A DNA stretch of 33,707 nucleotides from the NCBI GenBank assembly GCA_031289275.1, contig JAITPV010000159.1, positions 1 to 33,707 of the forward strand. The letters run 5' to 3'. Made by a program: the position numbers and the translations under genes. Numbering within the stretch: position 1 is the first letter of the stretch; every line of letters starts with the position of its first letter. Shown piece after piece: positions 8,552-16,554 of the stretch. Under the pieces are notes generated by a model, which worked only from the letters and a program-made list of their open reading frames with translations, searched no databases and was not told the DNA's origin. The stretch is from Tannerella sp. GTDB lineage: Bacteria; Bacteroidota; Bacteroidia; Bacteroidales; Tannerellaceae.

Positions 8552-8580
8552 AAAAAAAGGCCTCACAGAGGCCTTTTTTG
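8552..8580 (+). terminator. Intrinsic terminator of the ribosomal protein operon
   Basis: GGCCTC (8559-8564), loop ACA, GAGGCC (8568-8573), flanked by a run of A before and six T after. It lies 20 bases after the rplI stop. Its T-run also supplies the -33 element of the next promoter. Confidence 0.9.
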
Positions 8581-8609
8581 TTTTTCTCAAAAAATATTCA
8601 TTATCTTTG
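8578..8609 (+). promoter_or_regulatory. Promoter of the amidase gene, overlapping the rplI terminator
   Basis: TTTG ending at 8580, 21 nt, then TATCTTTG at 8602-8609. The -33 box is the end of the terminator T-run. The amidase ATG is 25 bases downstream of the -7 box. Confidence 0.65.
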
Positions 8610-8633
8610 TCTCGAAACAAGAATAGCGCACAA

Positions 8634-9800
8634 ATGAACAGAAATGGTTGTATAATTATCTATATATTAGCCCTTTTTCTTTTGTGGACTTCTATGCTTC
8701 ATGCAAAGGAGAAAACCTTTACGGTGGTTATTGATGCCGGACACGGCGGCAAAGACCCCGGAGCAAAAGGAGCCCATGTCAATGAAAAAGTTATTAATCT
8801 TGCCGTAGCGCTTAAATTAGGCGGTTTGATAACTGCGGGCCATGAGGATGTAAATGTGGTCTATACGCGCAAGACGGATCGCTTTATTGAATTAAACGAG
8901 CGGGCGAATATTGCCAACCGGAACAAGGCCGACTTGTTTATTTCCATTCATGCAAATTCGTTGAAGAAAGGGCATACGAACATTAAAGGAACCGAAACCT
9001 ATACGTTGGGGTTAGCCAAATCGGAAGAGAACCAGAATGTTGCCATGCTGGAAAATTCAGTTATTTTATTGGAGGACAACTACCTGCAACGATATGGAGG
9101 ATTTAATCCCAATTCTTCGGAGTCGTACATTATTTTTGAATTTGTGCAGAATAAGCATATGGAACAGAGCATTTCGTTTGCTTCCGAGATACAAAAAGCC
9201 TTTTCTTCGGCCAAACGAACGAACCGGGGAGTCCGCCAAGCCGGATTTCTGGTGCTAAAAGCAACCAACATGCCGGGTGTCTTAGTGGAACTTGGTTTTA
9301 TTTCCAATCCGGACGAAGAACGGTATATGCGTTCCAACGACGGGCAAAGCCAATTGGCCAGGTCTATTTACAAAGCGTTTGTGAAATATAAAAACGAGCA
9401 TGACCGGAAACAAGGCGGGCATGCACAAGTGAAAGAACTGCCGGAACCGGAAGTGTCACGAACAGAATCGGAACGATTGACATCTCCCGAAAGTAAGCCG
9501 AACTCCAAAACTTCCGGCACAAAACCGCAGGCGGCGCCGAAAACCGCATCCGGTTCCAAGGACACGCAGGCAGGGATAGTATATAAGATACAGATACTTT
9601 CTTCCGATAAAAAACTGTCGGCCAATTCGCCTTTATTGAAAGGATACAAGGCCGACTACTATCAAGATGGTAAATTGTATAAATACACCTACGGGGAATC
9701 TGCGGATATGAAAACCATTCAGAAATTACTTAAGGAGGCATCCGGAGATTTCAAGGATGCATTCATTATCCGGATGAAAGATGGGAAAAGATTAAAATAA
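8634..9800 (+). CDS. N-acetylmuramoyl-L-alanine amidase with SPOR-like C-terminal domain
   Basis: A zinc amidase that cuts the bond between MurNAc and the stem peptide of peptidoglycan, acting in the periplasm during cell separation. I start at ATG 8634 because the track start (8541) lies in the rplI terminator. The 388-aa product has a signal peptide ending near LHA (residue 24). The Amidase_3 domain has zinc ligands H37 (DAGHGG), E51 and H106 (SIHAN), and the catalytic Glu E219 (VELGFISN). A polar linker (about 255-305) rich in Pro, Ser and Lys leads to a SPOR-like region (VYKIQIL..., YKYTYGE) that may bind denuded glycan at the division site. It resembles AmiC-type enzymes of Bacteroidetes. 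The MCE gene follows after 33 bases, probably in the same transcript. Confidence 0.92.
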   Translation: MNRNGCIIIYILALFLLWTSMLHAKEKTFTVVIDAGHGGKDPGAKGAHVNEKVINLAVALKLGGLITAGHEDVNVVYTRKTDRFIELNERANIANRNKADLFISIHANSLKKGHTNIKGTETYTLGLAKSEENQNVAMLENSVILLEDNYLQRYGGFNPNSSESYIIFEFVQNKHMEQSISFASEIQKAFSSAKRTNRGVRQAGFLVLKATNMPGVLVELGFISNPDEERYMRSNDGQSQLARSIYKAFVKYKNEHDRKQGGHAQVKELPEPEVSRTESERLTSPESKPNSKTSGTKPQAAPKTASGSKDTQAGIVYKIQILSSDKKLSANSPLLKGYKADYYQDGKLYKYTYGESADMKTIQKLLKEASGDFKDAFIIRMKDGKRLK

Positions 9801-9833
9801 AGAGCAAAAATACATTTTTAGAAAATTGCGCAG

Positions 9834-10718
9834 ATGAAAATAAAACTTACAAAAGAAATGATTATCGGTCTTGTGGTTATCATAAGCATTATCCTATTAT
9901 ATATAGGAATAAATTTTCTGAAAGGCATCAATTTATTTCAGCCGGTTAACCATTATTACATAACCTGTTCGAATGTAAAAGATGTGACGGTTTCCACTCC
10001 GGTCTATGTGGACGGATTCAAAGTCGGTCTGGTCAGGAGTCTTTCATACGACTATGCTACGACGGGCAAGATAATGATAGAAATCAGCCTTGAAAAAAGT
10101 ATGAGGATTACCAAAGGCAGTTATGTGAGTATCGAAAAAACCCTGTTAAGCGGAGCGGAATTGCATATCCACCTGAATACTTATGTGGATGAATACGTAA
10201 ATTCGGGTGCGACCCTCGAAGGACGAATGCCGGACGACCTGATGACGACGGTGCAGGAAAGAATACTTCCCCAGATTGCAGACCTGATCCCGGCGCTGGA
10301 CTCCATTCTCTACGGATTGCAGGTGTTGGTGAATCATCCGGCCTTGTCGCAGTCGCTGGCTCACCTTGAGCAAACGACGGCTCATCTGGAAACCTCTTCC
10401 CGGCAACTGGACCGGTTATTGGGTAAGGACGTTCCCGTTATTGCCGGGAACCTGAAAACGACAACCGATAATTTCGTCCAATTGAGCGGGGAATTGAAAA
10501 ATCTGAATCTGACCGGTAGCGTAAATTCCTTGAATGCAACGCTCTATAACCTGAATGCAACGACAACGAAATTAAATTCGACCGACAACTCATTGGGATT
10601 GTTGTTAAATGATACATTAGTATATAGAAATCTGAACCTGACGCTTGAAAACGCTTCCGGTTTGCTCATTGATTTGAAACAAAATCCCAAAAGATATGTT
10701 CATTTCTCTCTTTTTTAG
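9834..10718 (+). CDS. MCE/MlaD family lipid-transport protein
   Basis: MCE-domain proteins form ring-shaped membrane-anchored subunits that move phospholipid between the inner and outer membranes. The 294-aa product has one N-terminal membrane helix (about residues 8-30, MIIGLVVIISIILLYIGINFLKG). The MCE domain follows with the typical VKDVTVSTPVYVDGFKVGLVRS and KGSYVSIEKTLLSGAELHI. A long C-terminal helical region (about 150-280) is rich in Leu, Asn and Thr repeats (LNLTGSVNSLNATLYNLNAT) and probably forms the coiled needle-like part. The ATPase and permease partners (MlaE/MlaF) are not in this window. The amidase-mlaD pairing points to an envelope transcript. Gene symbol left blank because family members differ. 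Confidence 0.85.
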   Translation: MKIKLTKEMIIGLVVIISIILLYIGINFLKGINLFQPVNHYYITCSNVKDVTVSTPVYVDGFKVGLVRSLSYDYATTGKIMIEISLEKSMRITKGSYVSIEKTLLSGAELHIHLNTYVDEYVNSGATLEGRMPDDLMTTVQERILPQIADLIPALDSILYGLQVLVNHPALSQSLAHLEQTTAHLETSSRQLDRLLGKDVPVIAGNLKTTTDNFVQLSGELKNLNLTGSVNSLNATLYNLNATTTKLNSTDNSLGLLLNDTLVYRNLNLTLENASGLLIDLKQNPKRYVHFSLF

Positions 10719-11133
10719 AGATTTGGATATGAGTATGATACTAAAGCATGCCGCCTGTAACAACAAATAAAATCCATTATTGTTTGCCTCAGGCGTAATT
10801 TAGATTGATTCCATTTATGGGGAAAGAGGGCATTTTTTTTGAAGAATCACCAAGCATTTGATAATAGGTTTTTTGATGAAAAAGATAAACCGGAAGAAAA
10901 AAAAACGGCAATTATTCGGATTCACATGGAATGTCGAATTAGTAGAGTATCTGAAATTTTCTTCTTGCGTAAAAGAGGGTGCTTTAAGCAAATATAAATA
11001 ATCTTCTGTTATCTAACACGATAGAGAAAATAAAAGTTTCCCGTTTGCTCCGCATTTTTTTCTTTTGAAATAAAATTCGATATTTGCAATGTAATTAGAA
11101 AGTCATATTTGTGAAATTTTTTTTAGAAAAAAG
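10719..11133. other. 415-bp gene-free region before dnaA
   Basis: No credible ORF or tRNA. Just after the MCE gene, CGCCTG (10752-10757) and CAGGCG (10790-10795) close a long imperfect hairpin whose inner arms also pair (CAACAAATAA against TTATTGTTTG). There is no following T-run, so it may be a terminator or a structured leader. The middle is A-rich and keeps one open frame of about 60 codons (HLWGKRAFF...), but with no start codon. I find no TTATCCACA-type DnaA boxes. Confidence 0.5.
11083..11111 (+). promoter_or_regulatory. Possible dnaA promoter
   Basis: TTTG at 11083-11086, 17 nt, then CATATTTG at 11104-11111, one mismatch from TAnnTTTG and 22 bases before the ATG. Weaker than other promoters here. 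Confidence 0.35.
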
Positions 11134-12540
11134 ATGCAACCCAGTTATCAGTTATTGTGGAATAAATGTTTAGTAATTATTAAGGATATCGTTCCTGAAG
11201 CGGCCTTTAATACATGGTTTCAACCTATTGTCCCCTTATCTTACGAAGATAAGAAAATCACTATTCAGGTACCAAGTCAGTTCTTTTATGAATATTTGGA
11301 AGAGAAATACGTGAATGTGTTAAAAATGACACTGTATCGTATTTTTGGTGAAGGCACCATCCTGAATTACAGGGTCACGATGGGACATACACAAAACGGC
11401 GCTACCGTTGACTATCCCATGGAAAACGGTTCTCTGTTGGCGGTGCGGCCTGCCGCCCCCGTTAATGTTACCAAGGCGCCGATGACGCCTTTTACCCGGG
11501 TAGCTCCGCAGGATTTGGATTCCCAGTTGAATACGAGATGTACGTTCGATAATTTCTTCGAAGGAATAAGCAATAAATTGGCGCGTACGGCCGGAGAATC
11601 CATCGCGAACAATCCGGGAAAAACGCCGTTCAACCCCTTGTTCCTATACGGCCCCTCCGGCGTGGGGAAAACCCATTTGTGTAATGCCATCGGACTTCGT
11701 ATCAGAGAATTGCATCCGGAAAAGAGGGTTTTGTATGTATCCGCCAACCTTTTCCAGATTCAATACACGGATGCCGTCCGGAAAAATACGTCAAACGACT
11801 TTTTGAATTTCTATCAAAGTTTGGATGTATTGATTCTGGATGATATTCATGAAATGATTGGGAAGCAACAAACGCAAAACACCTTTTTCCACATATTCAA
11901 TAACCTGCATCAATTAGGGAAACAGTTGGTATTGACGTCGGATAAGGCGCCGGTCGCCATGCAAGGTATGGAAGAACGGTTAATCACCCGTTTGAAATGG
12001 GGACTGACGGCCGAAATCTCCCGGCCGGATATCGAATTGCGGAAGAAAATCCTGCGAAAGAAAATAGATCACGAAGGCCTTGTCTTCGGAGAGGATGTGT
12101 TCAATTACATTGCAGAACATGTGACGGAGAATGTCCGCGATCTGGAAGGCACCCTCGTTTCTCTGATTGCTCATTCTTTGATTAACAACAGGAAAATAGA
12201 CATCGCCTTAGCCCGGCAGGTGATAAGCCAAACGGTGCGTATTGAAAACAAACAGTTGTCCATCGAAAAAATTCTGGAGATTGTATGCAGTTACTTCAAT
12301 ATAGAGAAAGACTTGCTTCAAACCGTTTCCCGGAAACGCGAAATCGTGCAGGCGCGCCAAATCACCATGTATCTGGCGAAAAAATACACGGCATCCTCTT
12401 TTTCCCATATCGGAAAAATAGTGGGAGGCAAAGACCATGCAACCGTTTTGCATGCTTGTAATACCGTGAAAGACCAGATTGAAATCAATAAAACGTTTCG
12501 TTCCGCAATAGAAATTATTGAAAATAATTTGAAGAGATAG
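11134..12540 (+). CDS. dnaA: Chromosomal replication initiator protein DnaA
   Basis: DnaA binds the origin, opens the DNA and loads the helicase. The 468-aa protein has domain I (about 1-85, LWNKCLVIIKDIVPEAAFNTWFQPIVPL) and a short linker. The AAA+ core follows with Walker A GPSGVGKTH (about 173-181) and Walker B VLILDDIHEM. Domain IV (about 375-468) carries the DNA-binding signature GKDHATVLHACNTV. Length and motif order are normal for Bacteroidetes. ATG 11134 fits the family start MQPSYQLLWNKCL. The gene is monocistronic here, ending in a strong terminator before nrdJ. No cluster of DnaA boxes is visible on either side, so this need not be the origin. Confidence 0.97.
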   Translation: MQPSYQLLWNKCLVIIKDIVPEAAFNTWFQPIVPLSYEDKKITIQVPSQFFYEYLEEKYVNVLKMTLYRIFGEGTILNYRVTMGHTQNGATVDYPMENGSLLAVRPAAPVNVTKAPMTPFTRVAPQDLDSQLNTRCTFDNFFEGISNKLARTAGESIANNPGKTPFNPLFLYGPSGVGKTHLCNAIGLRIRELHPEKRVLYVSANLFQIQYTDAVRKNTSNDFLNFYQSLDVLILDDIHEMIGKQQTQNTFFHIFNNLHQLGKQLVLTSDKAPVAMQGMEERLITRLKWGLTAEISRPDIELRKKILRKKIDHEGLVFGEDVFNYIAEHVTENVRDLEGTLVSLIAHSLINNRKIDIALARQVISQTVRIENKQLSIEKILEIVCSYFNIEKDLLQTVSRKREIVQARQITMYLAKKYTASSFSHIGKIVGGKDHATVLHACNTVKDQIEINKTFRSAIEIIENNLKR

Positions 12541-12600
12541 CCGGAATGCGTATAGCGGAACACTTTTCAGCTGCGTTTTGTGTATGAAAACAGACTAATT

Positions 12601-12627
12601 ACTCCGGTTCGCCCGGAGTTTTTTTTT
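12601..12627 (+). terminator. Intrinsic terminator after dnaA
   Basis: ACTCCGG (12601-12607), loop TTCGC, CCGGAGT (12613-12619), then a run of T. It is 60 bases after the dnaA stop. Confidence 0.88.
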
Positions 12628-12793
12628 GAAGAAACAGATTCCTGCACTTTTCCTTTTCGAATATTCATTCTATTGCCGTCTTGTTTTTTTGGAAAACTTT
12701 TTCATCCACTCAAAATAATAAACTGCATATTATAAACAAATTAATTTTCATTTCCGAAAAACTTTTCAACAACAGGCATTTTTCATTGAATAA

Positions 12794-12826
12794 TTTGGAT
12801 GGGGGAATAAAATATGGTTAACTTTG
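12794..12826 (+). promoter_or_regulatory. Promoter of the class II ribonucleotide reductase gene
   Basis: TTTG at 12794-12797, 21 nt, then TAACTTTG at 12819-12826. The track start (TTG at 12824) falls within the -7 box, so the ATG at 12869 is used. No cobalamin-riboswitch signature is seen in the leader. Confidence 0.7.
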
Positions 12827-12868
12827 CAGTCTGAGAAAATACAGATACAAACAAAAATAAATATAGAG

Positions 12869-15391
12869 ATGTACACATTTGATGAAGCCTATAAAGCGTC
12901 ACTTGATTATTTTGTCGGCGACGGGTTGGCGGCAAAGGTTTGGGTTAATAAGTATGCACTGAAGGATACTTTAGGAAATATTTACGAAAAGACGCCGGCA
13001 GACATGCACGCGCGCCTGTCGAGCGAGATCGCCCGCGTGGAAAAAAAATATCCGAATCCTTTATCCGAAAGGGAATTGTTCGATCTGTTCGACCATTTCC
13101 GGTATATCGTTCCGCAAGGAAGCCCGATGACGGGTATCGGGAATAATTTCCAGATAGCGTCATTGTCAAACTGTTTTGTAATCGGAATGGAGGGCGATGC
13201 GGATTCGTACGGCGCCATTATTCGAATCGACGAGGAACAAGTGCAACTGATGAAACGCCGTGGAGGAGTAGGGCATGATGTGTCCCACATTCGCCCGAAA
13301 GGCTCGCCGGTTAAAAACTCGGCGCTCACGTCCACCGGATTGGTGCCCTTTATGGAACGATACTCCAATTCTACGCGGGAAGTGGCTCAGGACGGACGAC
13401 GTGGAGCATTGATGTTGAGTGTGTCGATCAAGCATCCGGATGCGGAATCGTTCATTGATGCGAAGATGACGGAAGGGAAAGTCACAGGCGCCAATGTGTC
13501 CGTGAAAATAGACGATGACTTCATGAATGCGGTGGTGAATGGCAGTCTGTATCAGCAGCAATATCCGATCGAATCGTCCGCTCCGACAACGGTGAAAAGC
13601 ATCAATGCCAAATCCCTGTGGAAAAATATTATTCACAATGCATGGAAATCGGCTGAGCCGGGCGTGCTCTTTTGGGATACGATTCTCCGGGAATCGGTGC
13701 CGGATTCGTATGCCGATCTGGGGTTCCGCACCGTATCCACCAATCCCTGCGGCGAGATTCCGTTGTGTCCCTATGACAGTTGCCGGTTGCTGGCCATCAA
13801 TCTGTATTCGTATGTCGTGAATCCGTTTACGGAAAAAGCCTGCTTTGATTTCGATTTGTTTAAGAAACATGCCGCTTTAGCTCAACGAATCATGGACGAT
13901 ATTATCGATCTGGAAACGGAAAAAATCGATTATATCCAGAAAAAGATCGACGAAGACCCCGAATCGTTGGAAATCAAAAGGGCGGAACGGTTCCTGTGGG
14001 AGAAAATCCGGAAAAAAACCTTGCAGGGACGGCGTACCGGAGTGGGCATCACGGCGGAAGGCGATATGCTGGCCGCTCTGAACCTTCGTTACGGAACGGA
14101 AGAAGCTACCGATTTTGCCGAAAAGGTGCAAAAGACATTAGCGTTGGCGGCCTATGGAGCGTCTGTTTTGCTGGCCAAGGAACGGGGGGCATTCGAGATT
14201 TTCGATGCCAAACGGGAAGAAAATAATCCGTTTATCAACCGTCTGAGGCAGGAAGATGAAACGTTATATGCGAATATGATGAAATACGGCCGCCGGAACA
14301 TCGCCTGTCTGACGATTGCCCCTACCGGCACGACGAGTCTGATGACCCAAACCACTTCCGGCATCGAACCGGTCTTCCTGCCGGTATATAAACGCCGCCG
14401 GAAAGTAAATCCGAATGATGTGTCGGCCAGGGTGGATTATGTCGATGAAACGGGGGATGCCTTTGAAGAATACGACGTCTTTCATCATAAGTTCGCGACG
14501 TGGATGTCGGCCAATGGATTCCCGGTTTCCAAAAAATACACGCCGGCGGAAATTGAAGAATTGGTCAAAAAATCTCCTTATTACAAGGCGACGTCCAACG
14601 ACGTGGACTGGGTGCAAAAAGTGAAAATGCAGGGACGGATTCAAAAATGGGTGGATCATTCGATCAGCGTGACCATTAATCTACCCAATGACGCCACGGA
14701 GGAATTGGTTGATAAACTGTATATCGAAGCATGGAAATCCGGTTGTAAAGGGTGTACGGTGTATCGTGACGGGTCTCGTTCCGGCGTGTTGCTCTCGACG
14801 GATAAAAAGCAGAAAGACCCGGATTGTCTGGAGCCGCCCGTGATTGTGGCCACCCGCCCGCGCGAACTGGAGGCCGACGTCGTCAAATTCCAGAACAACC
14901 GGGAGAAATGGATTGCATTTGTCGGGCTGCTGAACAGCCGGCCGTATGAAATATTTACCGGACTGGCTGACGACGACGAAGGAATCATGTTGCCGAAAAA
15001 CGTGGCGAAAGGCACCATCATTAAAAGCCGGGATGAAAACGGACATAAACACTACGACTTTCAATTTAAAAACAAACGCGGTTTTAAAATGACGCTGGAG
15101 GGATTGGATGGAAAGTTTGACCCCGAATTTTGGAATTATGCCAAACTGATTTCCGGCGTGCTGCGTTACGGGATGCCCATTGATCAGGTAATAAAACTGG
15201 TGCAGGGTCTGGAACTGGACAGTGAATCCATCAACACATGGAAAAACGGCGTGGAAAGGGCTTTGAAAAAATACCTCCCGAACGGAACCGAAGCTCACGG
15301 GCAGAAATGTCCCAACTGCGGCCTTGAAACGCTGGTCTATCAGGAAGGATGCCTGAGTTGTACGAACTGCGGCGCCTCAAGGTGCGGATAA
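12869..15391 (+). CDS. nrdJ: Adenosylcobalamin-dependent ribonucleoside-diphosphate reductase (class II)
   Basis: Reduces ribonucleotides to deoxyribonucleotides using a thiyl radical made from coenzyme B12, so it works with or without oxygen. The 840-aa protein shows C102 (SLSNCFVIG) and C305 (CPYDSC) as the likely reducing pair. C294 in NPCGEIPL is the likely thiyl-radical residue, with Glu296 beside it. It also has the APTGTTSLMTQTTSGIEP block and GCKGCTVYRDGSRSGVL. A cysteine-rich tail (CPNCGLE...CLSCTNCGASRCG) resembles a zinc ribbon and probably also re-reduces the active site. I start at ATG 12869 (MYTFDEAYKASLDYF) because the track start is inside the promoter. It is monocistronic. 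The neighbouring dnaA suggests a DNA-replication neighbourhood, but no shared transcript. Confidence 0.95.
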   Translation: MYTFDEAYKASLDYFVGDGLAAKVWVNKYALKDTLGNIYEKTPADMHARLSSEIARVEKKYPNPLSERELFDLFDHFRYIVPQGSPMTGIGNNFQIASLSNCFVIGMEGDADSYGAIIRIDEEQVQLMKRRGGVGHDVSHIRPKGSPVKNSALTSTGLVPFMERYSNSTREVAQDGRRGALMLSVSIKHPDAESFIDAKMTEGKVTGANVSVKIDDDFMNAVVNGSLYQQQYPIESSAPTTVKSINAKSLWKNIIHNAWKSAEPGVLFWDTILRESVPDSYADLGFRTVSTNPCGEIPLCPYDSCRLLAINLYSYVVNPFTEKACFDFDLFKKHAALAQRIMDDIIDLETEKIDYIQKKIDEDPESLEIKRAERFLWEKIRKKTLQGRRTGVGITAEGDMLAALNLRYGTEEATDFAEKVQKTLALAAYGASVLLAKERGAFEIFDAKREENNPFINRLRQEDETLYANMMKYGRRNIACLTIAPTGTTSLMTQTTSGIEPVFLPVYKRRRKVNPNDVSARVDYVDETGDAFEEYDVFHHKFATWMSANGFPVSKKYTPAEIEELVKKSPYYKATSNDVDWVQKVKMQGRIQKWVDHSISVTINLPNDATEELVDKLYIEAWKSGCKGCTVYRDGSRSGVLLSTDKKQKDPDCLEPPVIVATRPRELEADVVKFQNNREKWIAFVGLLNSRPYEIFTGLADDDEGIMLPKNVAKGTIIKSRDENGHKHYDFQFKNKRGFKMTLEGLDGKFDPEFWNYAKLISGVLRYGMPIDQVIKLVQGLELDSESINTWKNGVERALKKYLPNGTEAHGQKCPNCGLETLVYQEGCLSCTNCGASRCG

Positions 15392-15433
15392 AAGAGTCAA
15401 TAAATCATTCATCGCTTGTATTGAATTTTTGAC

Positions 15434-15441
15434 TACATTTG
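15434..15441 (+). promoter_or_regulatory. -7 box for the toxin-antitoxin pair
   Basis: TACATTTG, 34 bases before the antitoxin ATG. A TTG upstream (15416-15418) is only 15 nt away, closer than usual, so the -33 element is uncertain. Confidence 0.5.
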
Positions 15442-15475
15442 CAGTGAATTAATAATTAAAGAAAGGGAGATTCAG

Positions 15476-15640
15476 ATGAAAACAATTGATTATAAGCAGC
15501 CGAAGAAAAGCGATGCAACTAAAAGAAAGAACAGCGCTTCTGTGAACGAAAAGAAGCCCTTGTCGGCTATTGCCAGATTTTGGGAAACCATAGACAGTAA
15601 AGATGGCGAAATCATAGATATGCGGGCTGTTTTAAAATAA
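15476..15640 (+). CDS. Putative antitoxin of a PIN-toxin module (54 aa)
   Basis: This gene is missing from the ORF track because it is short. The ATG at 15476 follows a GAAAGGGAG ribosome-binding site. The 54-aa product has a basic N-terminal half (KQPKKSDATKRKNSAS) and a C-terminal half, KKPLSAIARFWETIDSKDGEIIDMRAVLK. A short basic gene directly before a PIN-domain toxin, in the same frame order and six bases apart, is the classical antitoxin position; the C-terminal part would wrap the toxin. It has no clear DNA-binding fold, so self-repression is not shown. The family is unnamed to me. The module is AT-rich relative to nrdJ, consistent with transfer. Confidence 0.7.
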   Translation: MKTIDYKQPKKSDATKRKNSASVNEKKPLSAIARFWETIDSKDGEIIDMRAVLK

Positions 15641-15646
15641 AAGATA

Positions 15647-16063
15647 ATGAGATATTACTTAGACACTAATATCCTGATTTTTATCCTCCAAAAAAAATAC
15701 GATGACCTAAGCGCATTAGTTTTAGAAATATTAAAAGACTATAGCAATCTGTTCTATACCAGTTCTGTCGCTGTTAAGGAATTAATCTTGTTGCATAGAA
15801 TAGGAAAGGTTAAAAACCGACGCTACAAAACCGAATCGAAGATTTTGTCGGAGCTAAAAAAATCGGAGATTGAAATCAGATTCTTTAATGAACGCCATTT
15901 TTCCCAATATGCGGAATTAGCGATTGTTGAGGGGCACAAGGATATGAATGACCATGCTATTATTGCTCAAGCCATGTCCGACAAGATACCGCTTATCTCA
16001 TCCGACCAAGTCTTTAAGCATTACATTTCGCAGGGCTTGGATTTTGTTTTCAACAAGCGATGA
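15647..16063 (+). CDS. PIN-domain ribonuclease toxin, VapC-like
   Basis: A 138-aa PIN protein, expected to cleave RNA with a metal ion when released from its antitoxin. The acidic residues are in the usual places: D6 (YLDTNI), E45 (VKELI), D99 and D102 (DMNDHAII) and D120 (SSDQVF). The order and spacing are those of active VapC toxins, so it is probably functional. The start ATG 15647 lies six bases after the antitoxin stop, with AAAGATA between, so translation is likely coupled. Some VapC proteins cut initiator tRNA or rRNA; the target here is unknown. The two genes form a compact unit with their own promoter and stand between housekeeping genes. Confidence 0.85.
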   Translation: MRYYLDTNILIFILQKKYDDLSALVLEILKDYSNLFYTSSVAVKELILLHRIGKVKNRRYKTESKILSELKKSEIEIRFFNERHFSQYAELAIVEGHKDMNDHAIIAQAMSDKIPLISSDQVFKHYISQGLDFVFNKR

Positions 16064-16182
16064 AAGGAGCTATGTTAACCAACCTTTGTTGCGCTACGGA
16101 AAGCCTTCGCGATTGTTGAAACTTTGATTTGATTGATTCTTGCGTAAAACATGACGACCGTATGTAATGCACAGGAGGTTTT

Positions 16183-16284
16183 ATGAAATCAGGAATCAAT
16201 GTCGTTTTAATGGGCAATCGCCTTCATGTTTCCGGCAACCATCTTTCAGTGCCTGTTTATTGTTTTAAAGGTTGCATTTCATAA
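16183..16284 (+). CDS. Possible 33-aa peptide
   Basis: ATG at 16183 is preceded by ACAGGAGGTTTT, a near-perfect Shine-Dalgarno that is rare in this genome. The peptide (MKSGINVVLMGNRLHVSGNH...) has no recognisable domain. It may be a leader peptide for the downstream 447-aa gene or a remnant of a larger gene. Confidence rests almost only on the ribosome-binding site. Confidence 0.3.
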   Translation: MKSGINVVLMGNRLHVSGNHLSVPVYCFKGCIS

Positions 16285-16334
16285 TGTTTCTTTCACTGCA
16301 TCCTGTTTCGCCTTTCGCGCATTTGCTCAAACCA

Positions 16335-16404
16335 TTTTTCCGGCTGGAATTGTCTTTCGAGCGTTCGCCACAGCCGTTTTTCCGGCTGGAATTGTCCTTC
16401 GAGC
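16335..16404 (+). repeat. 28-bp direct repeat, two copies at a 42-bp period
   Basis: TTTTTCCGGCTGGAATTGTC followed by C/T TTCGAGC occurs at 16335-16362 and 16377-16404, with one mismatch. The 14-base spacer differs. The 42-bp period keeps reading frames, which explains the repeated FPAGIV or QFQPEK motifs in the track ORFs. Confidence 0.85.
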
Positions 16405-16487
16405 AAATATTCCAGGCACAAAGATATATTTTTCTTTTCAAATATATCCGTGAAAGAAGAATTAAATGAAAGTTTTTCCGGGAATTG

Positions 16488-16519
16488 TTGGGTCAATCTC
16501 AATGAGAAGTGTACATTTG
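16488..16519 (+). promoter_or_regulatory. Promoter of the 447-aa unknown gene
   Basis: TTG at 16488-16490, 21 nt, then TACATTTG at 16512-16519, 35 bases before the ATG. Confidence 0.6.
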
Positions 16520-16554
16520 CAGTTTCATTGTAAATTTATGTTAGTCTCCATTCT

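Larger units (their letters stand above)
16064..16554. other. 491-bp spacer with repeats and a possible small peptide
   Basis: No large gene. From left to right it holds a spacer, a possible 33-codon ORF with a good ribosome-binding site (16183-16284), a 28-bp sequence repeated at a 42-bp period (16335-16404), a GATATATTT/AAATATATC hairpin (16423-16448) and the promoter of the 447-aa gene (16488-16519). The three ORFs in the track here (75, 65 and 69 aa) translate the repeat in different frames and strands and are unlikely to be genes. Confidence 0.6.

Noticed and set aside
10800-11000. Open frame of about 60 codons upstream of dnaA (FFDEKDKPEEKKTA)
   Set aside because: It has no start codon or ribosome-binding site and no known motif; treated at most as a relic.
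10719-12868. Replication origin near dnaA
   Set aside because: No cluster of DnaA boxes or AT-rich unwinding element with repeats could be found by eye in the flanking gaps.
16226-16502. Three overlapping small ORFs (75, 65 and 69 aa) on both strands
   Set aside because: All are translations of the 42-bp-period repeat; keeping frame is a by-product of the period.
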